Both the position numbers and the translations under genes were made by a program. A model generated the notes under the pieces. It saw only the letters and a program-made list of their open reading frames with translations, had not been told where the DNA came from and did not search any database. Shown here in pieces: positions 40,050 through 64,000 of a DNA stretch of 64,000 bases. The stretch is from contig OX422198.1 in NCBI GenBank assembly GCA_949130485.1, positions 6,568,815-6,632,814 of the forward strand, read 5' to 3'. How positions within the stretch are numbered: position 1 is the first letter of the stretch; the number at the start of each line of letters is the position of its first letter. The stretch is from Agelas oroides. Taxonomy: Eukaryota > Porifera > Demospongiae > Agelasida > Agelasidae.

Positions 40050-40839
40050 GTAGCCCATAGTGAAGGATCTTGTACACATACATACATCCGCTTCATATGT
40101 AAACTTTACAACTGAGTTTACAAAGCTGGAGTGGGGTTTGTACTTAGACAGTTGTGTGTGTATGTATGTTACGTGTGTGAGCTACATATACATGGGATAT
40201 ACTGGATATACTGCTCTGTTCATGTTTCAGCCACTCAGTTCCCCATTGCTGCGCACCTCTCCTATGTACCTCCTGTTGTTCAAGTTTGGACCAATGATAT
40301 CGATTTGCTCCACAGGGGAACCCCAGTTTGTAATGTACCCGTTTCCAGACCTGTTCGAAATAGAGAAATGGTCCAGGGAAGAAACTAGTGCTTGCCAGTA
40401 CGCAGCACTTAGGGTATAGTTTTGCCACGCCCTTTTGACAAAGGAACATTTGGTGGCTTGAGTCAGTTTTGTGTGTTGTGTCAGCTATTCAAGCTTTAGG
40501 TTGACCAAGAAGCTAGTGGCCGATACTTGGGGTTAAGGGACGTCTCTGACTGGCCGAACAACTTGCAACACAGCGAGACATGCCATCTTTGAGCTTCTCT
40601 GTTAATTGCATTCTTGGGACAATTAAGCATCCTTTAAATTTACATTAGCTGGGCTCACCTCCATGACGAGAAATTTAACTCAGGCATTCTTTCACCAGGA
40701 TGGTTTGAACATCTGGGTATGAGGCTACATGTACGTCAGGGGTTTGGGGGAGTGGGAGGGGATACCTGGATGTTGACTTACTTCTACTTTAGGACCACAA
40801 GTGACAAGAGTTGGGTTGATGGTCTGGGGGCGAGACTGA
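40050..40839. other. Presumed 5' flank of the RhoGEF gene
   Basis: No recognised coding sequence. A frame at 40060-40419 has no family resemblance. A non-coding first exon of the RhoGEF gene could lie here. Confidence 0.3.
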
Positions 40840-58418
<17,579 letters not shown>

Positions 58419-58469
58419 TTTCATAGGTTGGTTGTTATAGCCATCTTCTCATCCTTGCTCCCATCCTCT

Positions 58470-58518
58470 TAGCCTCGTACCCAGGCCGCTCGTCAAAATA
58501 ACCTGGGTACGAGGCTAC
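58470..58518. repeat. Short foldback in the RhoGEF 3' UTR
   Basis: tagcctcgtacccaggc is inverted as cctgggtacgaggcta. If transcribed it would form a stable 3' UTR hairpin. Confidence 0.75.
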
Positions 58519-58659
58519 CATCCTCTTAGCCCTCAGCTTTCGTCACTTGCAATGAAAAGCGATGAAAGTTGGGCTGAGAGCTGGGAAAGAGGCTGTTGTA
58601 TTCTTTCTGTGTATGTACATACAATGTACCATGAATGTACCACAAGCAATCAGATCTCC

Positions 58660-58694
58660 TAGCCTCATTCCCAGGCTGCATGGGAATGAGGCTA
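58660..58694. repeat. Short foldback in the RhoGEF 3' UTR
   Basis: tagcctcattcccaggct is followed at once by the inverse catgggaatgaggcta. It is the smallest family member, with almost no loop. Confidence 0.7.
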
Positions 58695-58829
58695 GGAGAT
58701 CTCTGCTCCCAGGCTCTCGAGAGGGTGGAGGAGGGGAGCTGGGAACAAGGCTGTTTTTCTGTATAAAGAGGGGCAGGAGAGCGCCCCTTTCTCTCAATTT
58801 GCCAACAAGAAACATTCTCTCTCTTGTAC

Positions 58830-58834
58830 ACACA

Positions 58835-58876
<42 letters not shown>
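58830..58876. repeat. (CA)n microsatellite in the RhoGEF 3' UTR
   Basis: About 20 CA units between the RhoGEF stop codon and its likely polyadenylation signal. Confidence 0.85.
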
Positions 58877-58878
<2 letters not shown>

Positions 58879-59007
58879 CAGATGTTTCTGTTCTAAATCT
58901 CCTCTACTTTTGAGTGGGACATGTTTGCAGCATTCCATCATTACCGTATATGGAATGTCGATTAATTGTTGTTTTTCTTTTCGTTGGAGCTGTTGTCTAT
59001 AATTATT

Positions 59008-59013
59008 AATAAA
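59008..59013 (+). terminator. Polyadenylation signal of the RhoGEF gene
   Basis: The canonical aataaa lies about 590 bp after the RhoGEF stop codon and about 510 bp before the next gene's start codon. It is followed by T-rich sequence (gatttttctgtcttc). Confidence 0.6.
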
Positions 59014-59523
59014 GTGCTGTTCCGGTTCTAAACCTGTATCATAGTTGATTTTTCTGTCTTCTAAAATGTTTTATTTACTTCACTCGCTTTTTGTGTGTTG
59101 ATTATAAAAAGAAAACACCATATCAAAGTAACCTTGTTCACTGCTTATACCTCTGTCTGCATGCTTCAGTCTTGTGCCCAGTCGGCCAGTGCCAGGAAAG
59201 GGCAGTTGGGTTTTCAGTTGCTGGGCATGAGGCTTGTAACTTTTTTTGTTGGGCAAGGGAGGGCCTGAAAGCAGGAGAAAGGACACCAATAGCTCTAGAT
59301 CTCAGTTGGCATCAATAAATCAGTTTTCTTTCAGAAGGACACCTGCAGTGACTTATAGAGCCAAGTCAGCAGTGTGGATCAAAACTTCAAGCCTGTTTCT
59401 CCCCAAGTGGGTAAAATTTTCCTTGCTCCCCTCCCCAACCCTCTGTAACAGGTAACAGTAAGGCTTGGAACGTACTTGTCTACGTTAGTGTGTCGGTTTC
59501 CATGACAACAGGTGAAAGGGAAA

Positions 59524-62500
59524 ATGGCGGCGCCGGCGGCTGCTGTTGTGAGGTTGCCTGTTGCAACATCCAAGCCCAAGGTAAGATTTGTCATATTTTG
59601 TGGAGACGTGTAGCATGCCTGCGTGCTGTTATACCGGTACTGTAAAACTGCTCATCACGCAACGAGGAGCCATATGCATATGTGTGTTGGGGCTCTAGTG
59701 GCACAGCCCATCTCATCCGCAGTTGGGAAAGCTGTTTTTCGTGATCTAGTAGGGCAGCGCAGACAGTTGCATCACAGTTTTGGTTAGCAATATGTCCTCG
59801 TTTCAGAAGAAAAATTATTAGTTAGCTGAAGTAGGAAAGTAGGAAGCTTGTATCCTGGTTAACCAAGGTGTCCCTGAACTACCTGCAGTTGTTAAACTGT
59901 AAACCTGTATCTGTGTACACATGTTGCAGCCACGTGTGGTAATGAACAGGGGTTATCCCAGCCTGTTTGCTCCTGATTCGGAGGACGAACTCTCCAGTGA
60001 CAGTGGCAGTGATGCAGAGGGTCAGACAAGACCATCTCTTCTTCCTCTCAATGTAAGTATGCACACACACACACTGCTGTTTCCAGGAGAGGAGTGGAAG
60101 GGAGGGAGGGAGGGAGGGGGGGGGGGGGAGAGGAGGAGGAAAAGATTCCATCTTTCTGTAAGCAGCCTCCTTTCTGGTTGTTGGGATGTATAGATTTACG
60201 GTTGTCTCCCTTCCTTTCCTCTTCTCCGAGCTATCTCTTCCTCCCCTTGCAGGAGTTGATCCAGGAGACCCCCAACAGTCTTGCTTCCCTGCTGGAGCAC
60301 CTTCTCCCTCGTCTGCAGCCCAGGGCTGAGGTGAGGGGCGTCTCACTGGAGGACCAGCAAAACTTTGTGAGTGCCATCACCTTGTTGTTTGTTTTTTGTT
60401 TGTTTCGTTGTTTTAATCTGTAGTAAACAATGATCTGCAATATCTTGCTTTTTTCTACCTTGGGAACAAGTTGACCCGGTTGATTGTTCCTTTGGGAAGG
60501 CAGCTATAGTTACCTGCAGAATGTTACATCCATACATTTGACTTCAAGCAGCTCCCATTCTATACGAAACCTGTGAACTGCAGGGCACAGCAGTATCACT
60601 TTCTTCCCACCTCCTCCTCCACTTTTACCTCCCATGTCTAATGCTCAACTCAAGCCTGTTTCTCCCCCTTCCCTTTCTGCTCCCCCTTCCCTCCCTCTCC
60701 TTTCTTCCTCTCCCACCTTCCTTCTCCTTTCTTCCTCTCCCACCTTCCTTCTCCTTCTTCATTAGGCTTCAATTCTAGTGGGTGAACTAGCCAGCCAGTT
60801 TTCCGTCATACACCACCAGATTGATGATCCTTTTCTCGTGAGTCAGCCATGTACATAGTCAATCCCTGAAAATGAAATTAGCTGTTCAATTATAATTTGC
60901 CTATCCTTCCATAGACTCAGCAACAAAACAAGACGCTGCACAGGTTAGTCAGTATTTAGTAACAAACTACACTCTAGCCTCGTTCCCAGGCTCCTCCCCC
61001 ACACAAAAGAGCTTGGGAACGAGGCTAAACAGGTTAGTCAGTATTTTAATTGTAACTCATGCCCAAGGCTTCTCATATCACTTGCAATATGGTTCACTTT
61101 GCATGAGAGGAGAGTAGCCTTGTTCCTAGGCCCCTGTCCATATTAATCTCACGGCTGTAGCCATGCTGTTTGTATTGCAAGCATCGATAAATGTGGTGGA
61201 AAACTGGGAACAAGGCTGGGGGGGAGAGTGACTACGAGAAAAGCCAACAGACTGAACGCCATTGGATAGCATTTGGTCTGTTTTACAACTTGCTTCCTCT
61301 GTGTCTGCAGGCAAGTTGTTGTGCAAGTGTGCAAGATAGTGGAGGAACTGTACGCACAGTACATTGCAAAGGCAGCCAGTGAGTTGACCTAGTGGTCTGT
61401 CATGGTACATTCCCAGCCACTACCTGTGTAGTACCTTACAATACTCTCTTCTTTTTCTATATCCTTTTAACACCCTCTGATGACCACTGCTTTTCACATC
61501 TGCTGTTGATAAAATAATTGAATTAGCTTCTTTTCACTTCTTTTGGGTATACCCCCCCCCCCCCCCCCCCCCCCCTCTCTCAATTACCAATTACCGATTG
61601 GGTGCTTGCTAGTGTAAATCACATTTCCCCACATGGAACCACGCTGCTAACTTGATAGTGAAGTCTTCATTCATTCCAGAATTGGGCAGCGACGGTGTGT
61701 TCAGTCTCACTGCTAACCTGAGCCGACTGAGAGCACAGCTCACTTTACAAGCAAACAAAAAGTGCGTCCAGTGGTGGCAAGTGTAAAGTATCATCAACAG
61801 CATCTCAAATTCCAACCCTCTCTCCTTCTCCCTCTCTCCCTCCCTCTCTCTCTTCCTCCCCCTCTTCCCTCCTCTCTCCTCCAGTCTGAACATCCCAGTG
61901 ATCCGCCGCCAGGTGCTCAGCCAGCTGAGGTCCCCTCTATCCACAAAACCATCCCGGCTACCCCCTCTCCCCTCCAGACAGGATGGGAAAGGACGGAGGT
62001 TACAAGGACACAAAACTAACCTGGAGGAACTGAAACTGGTTAGGACACTTTGGGCCACTTTATAACTCTGTCCAGCTAGCTCACTAGCATATCATATTAT
62101 GTAGGATGAGCCACTGAAGACAAAGCTCTCCAGGTTTGGAATCAGATTTGGGAGTGGAACAGTCAAACGTCGAGTACGAAAGGTCAGGTCAGATTATACC
62201 ATGCACAATGCCACACAGCTTTGCAGGTGTATGTGTATATATACATTGCAAGAGCGCATAAGAACGGGTGGCTAGAGTAAGAGCGTGTAACTACGTAAAA
62301 TTCGAAACCGGGCGAAATTTACCGCCAGTACTAAAAATAGTAACACGCACTGCGCACGCTGCGTTGACATAAGCCCTTATGCATTGTTGCTAAGCGCACA
62401 CGTGACCGGGTGTTCTATTTTTAGTACGGTTCAATAATTTTGCCCGGACTACGGTCTTCTATTGGAGTTACACGCTCTTACTCTAGCCGCCCGTTCTTAT

Positions 62501-63940
62501 GCGCTCTTGACATTGCTATGCATATATACTTTTAATTCTTCAGCTTCAATCAAGGATTCCCAAACTTGCAAGCATGGAATTAGGTATGTCAGTGTCACTA
62601 TACCTCATGCCCAGTTTGTTGCAAGAGAAGGTGGGGACTCAAATTAAACTTAACTCACAGGAAATTACCCTCTGCCCTAATCCAATCCAGCAGGGGCTGA
62701 ATCTGATGATGGAGGCAGTATTGAGGAGAGAGTAGACAGTAGGCCGGCTACTACAGAGCCCCAGGTAGGAAACCAAAGTTGCTGTTCGGTGTACCAAGCA
62801 TACAGTCAGTGACCTTTGACCTCCAATAATAATAATTACCATAATTTCGTACAAAAATAAATAATTTCACTTTTGGTACATGGCTAAAAATTTGGTGTTG
62901 TTTCACCTGATGACAACTGTATTCAGTTGAAGTTTCAACAAAAGCTTCCTTGGTAAACAGAACCACCTTTCACGACTATAAACTCTTTCTATTTCACTTT
63001 GACTCTCTAGCTGCAGCCGGTCCCCTCCATGCCAGAGTTGTGGGGAGACTTCTTGCTCTGTGACATGAGACTCACCACCAGACACAAGAGTGAGGTCCAG
63101 ACGTTATGGCTACCAGCCCACTGGTGACATGCATGCACTAAACCATAATGAGAGCATCAGGCAAAGCCAAGTGTTAGTCCACTTTTAGGTAATCGTAAGG
63201 AGACCCTACCCTCGTTCCCAGGTCTCCCCCGTTTTTGTTCTTTGGTTTGCATTCAGTATAATACACGGGAGTGGAACGCAAACCGAAGAACAAAAACGGG
63301 GGAGGCCTGGGAATGAGGCTGCGGAGACCCCACAGTACGAAGCGAGGAAGTAACAAAAGCTGTATATTCACTAGTTGTCCAGCGTGAGTGAGAGTTCCAT
63401 GTACACAATGATTGTGTATTCTCTTTTATCACGAGCGCATGATGACATCGTTTTTGTTGCAATCAAAAACGATGTCATCATGCGCTCATGCTTATTCAGA
63501 CATACACACATGTCTACCATGGACGAAATTGTAGGGTACTCACCATTGCTAGTCAACACCATAATTATATGCTGGCCACCATAACTGCTAATGAAGCTAG
63601 CTGGGTATGAAGCTATCAGACATATCGTACTTTATATCTGGCTAAAGAGATCCAAAAGTTGAAGTACTTAAATACTTAAAGGACTATTAGCTGATCAGAG
63701 GGAGAGGCAGGCTGTATCATGTATATTTTGTACTGTATACTAGGGTTACAGAGGAGAGACCCAAAACAGCGTCTTCTTGGTATCAAAAGGTCCCAGAGTG
63801 TGGAGAGCATAATGGTGAGACATCTGGATGGGTCCCTCCCTTTACAGCCATTTTACTGTACCATGTCTCCGTCCTGCATCACAAACCTAGGACCTGAAAC
63901 TGGATGATTCGGACTCTCCCACAGACCGAAAACTACTACA
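59524..63940 (+). CDS. CCDC87-like protein, 5' part (runs off the window)
   Basis: Fourteen exons seen: 59524-59580, 59930-60052, 60253-60366, 60766-60837, 60915-60943, 61311-61378, 61680-61761, 61885-62038, 62105-62182, 62544-62583, 62694-62764, 63011-63089, 63744-63814, 63891-63940. Phases are continuous for 362 codons, and the last donor (aca|gtaag) shows that more exons follow. The start is an Ala-rich ATGGCGGCG. Similarity to CCDC87, a poorly understood coiled-coil protein of sperm and ciliated cells, rests on three blocks. QNKTLHRQVVVQVCKIVEEL with GVFSLTANLSRLRAQLTLQ corresponds to the family's repeated helical region; PVIRRQVLSQLRS follows; and PSMPELWGDFLLCDMRL corresponds to its PSM-type segment. 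It has an acidic Ser-rich stretch near residue 35 (DSEDELSSDSGSDAEG). Assignment is from memory of the family and moderate in strength; another coiled-coil family remains possible. Confidence 0.6.
60975..61027. repeat. Short foldback, TAGCCTCGTTCCCAGGCTC family
   Basis: tagcctcgttcccaggctc is inverted as gagcttgggaacgaggcta. It lies in intron 5 of the CCDC87-like gene. Confidence 0.75.
62249..62509. mobile_element. CAAGAGCGC-type foldback MITE, copy 3 (CCDC87-like intron 9)
   Basis: The best-preserved copy: starts caagagcgcataagaacggg, ends cccgttcttatgcgctcttg, and is flanked by a perfect 6-bp duplication acattg (62243-62248 and 62510-62515). The outer arms, about 40 bp, are almost perfectly inverted. 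Confidence 0.92.
63207..63321. mobile_element. Foldback MITE, CCTCGTTCCCAGG family
   Basis: Arms cccccgtttttgttctttgg/ccgaagaacaaaaacggggg with family ends. It lies in intron 12 of the CCDC87-like gene. Confidence 0.8.
63433..63487. repeat. Perfect 24-bp stem hairpin
   Basis: Two perfectly inverted 24-bp arms (gagcgcatgatgacatcg + tttttg, and its exact inverse) are separated by 7 nt (ttgcaat). It does not have the ends of the other foldback families. It lies in intron 12 of the CCDC87-like gene and could be a small-RNA precursor or a minimal foldback element. Confidence 0.85.
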
Positions 63941-64000
63941 GTAAGTTAGTCTTGTAGCCATGCAGGCCTTCTCACCACAACGTTTGTTGCTTGTAATACT

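Overview
This is a 64-kb window of animal nuclear DNA. It has spliced protein genes with short GT-AG introns, animal-specific families (Death domain, SH2, LBC-type RhoGEF, mitochondrial ribosomal protein L24) and a dense load of small inverted-repeat transposons and satellites. Short introns, tightly packed genes and a Death-domain/SH2 tandem cluster suggest an early-branching animal, most likely a sponge. That placement is inference; no species marker is present.

Layout. (1) 0.99-6.2 kb, +: POLR3C (RNA polymerase III subunit RPC3), 16 exons. (2) 6.4-8.9 kb, -: mitochondrial ribosomal protein L24, 5 exons, convergent with POLR3C. (3) 9.3-24.6 kb, -: three tandem paralogues (called A, B, C here), each with six exons coding a short N-terminal peptide, a Death domain, a linker, an SH2 domain and a proline-rich tail. 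Exon order and phase are identical in all three. (4) 25.5-26.7 kb: a deleted Ginger1-type DNA transposon with a CCGG target duplication. (5) 27.6-31.0 kb, -: an RPUSD2-like RNA pseudouridine synthase. (6) 31-40.8 kb: no gene recognised; it holds a 53-bp minisatellite, a hammerhead ribozyme motif and a 2.45-kb array of a 79-bp unit. (7) 40.8-58.4 kb, +: a large AKAP13/ARHGEF28-like (LBC family) RhoGEF of about 2170 residues, 16 exons, one of them 3.9 kb. (8) 59.5 kb to the window edge, +: the first 14 exons of a CCDC87-like gene, running off the end.

Exon models were built by hand from reading-frame continuity, splice sites and remembered family similarity. Every complete model sums to a multiple of three, which is good internal support, but no alignment or transcript was available.

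POLR3C, MRPL24 and the pseudouridine synthase serve basic RNA and ribosome functions and are not linked in pathway. The A-B-C cluster looks like a lineage-specific family of signalling adaptors that could join Death-domain partners to phosphotyrosine signalling. The most unusual items are this family (with possible alternative PDZ-ligand tails), the type I hammerhead ribozyme motif at 35.6 kb, the Ginger1 relic, and three intronic copies of a 250-bp foldback element with 6-bp target duplications.
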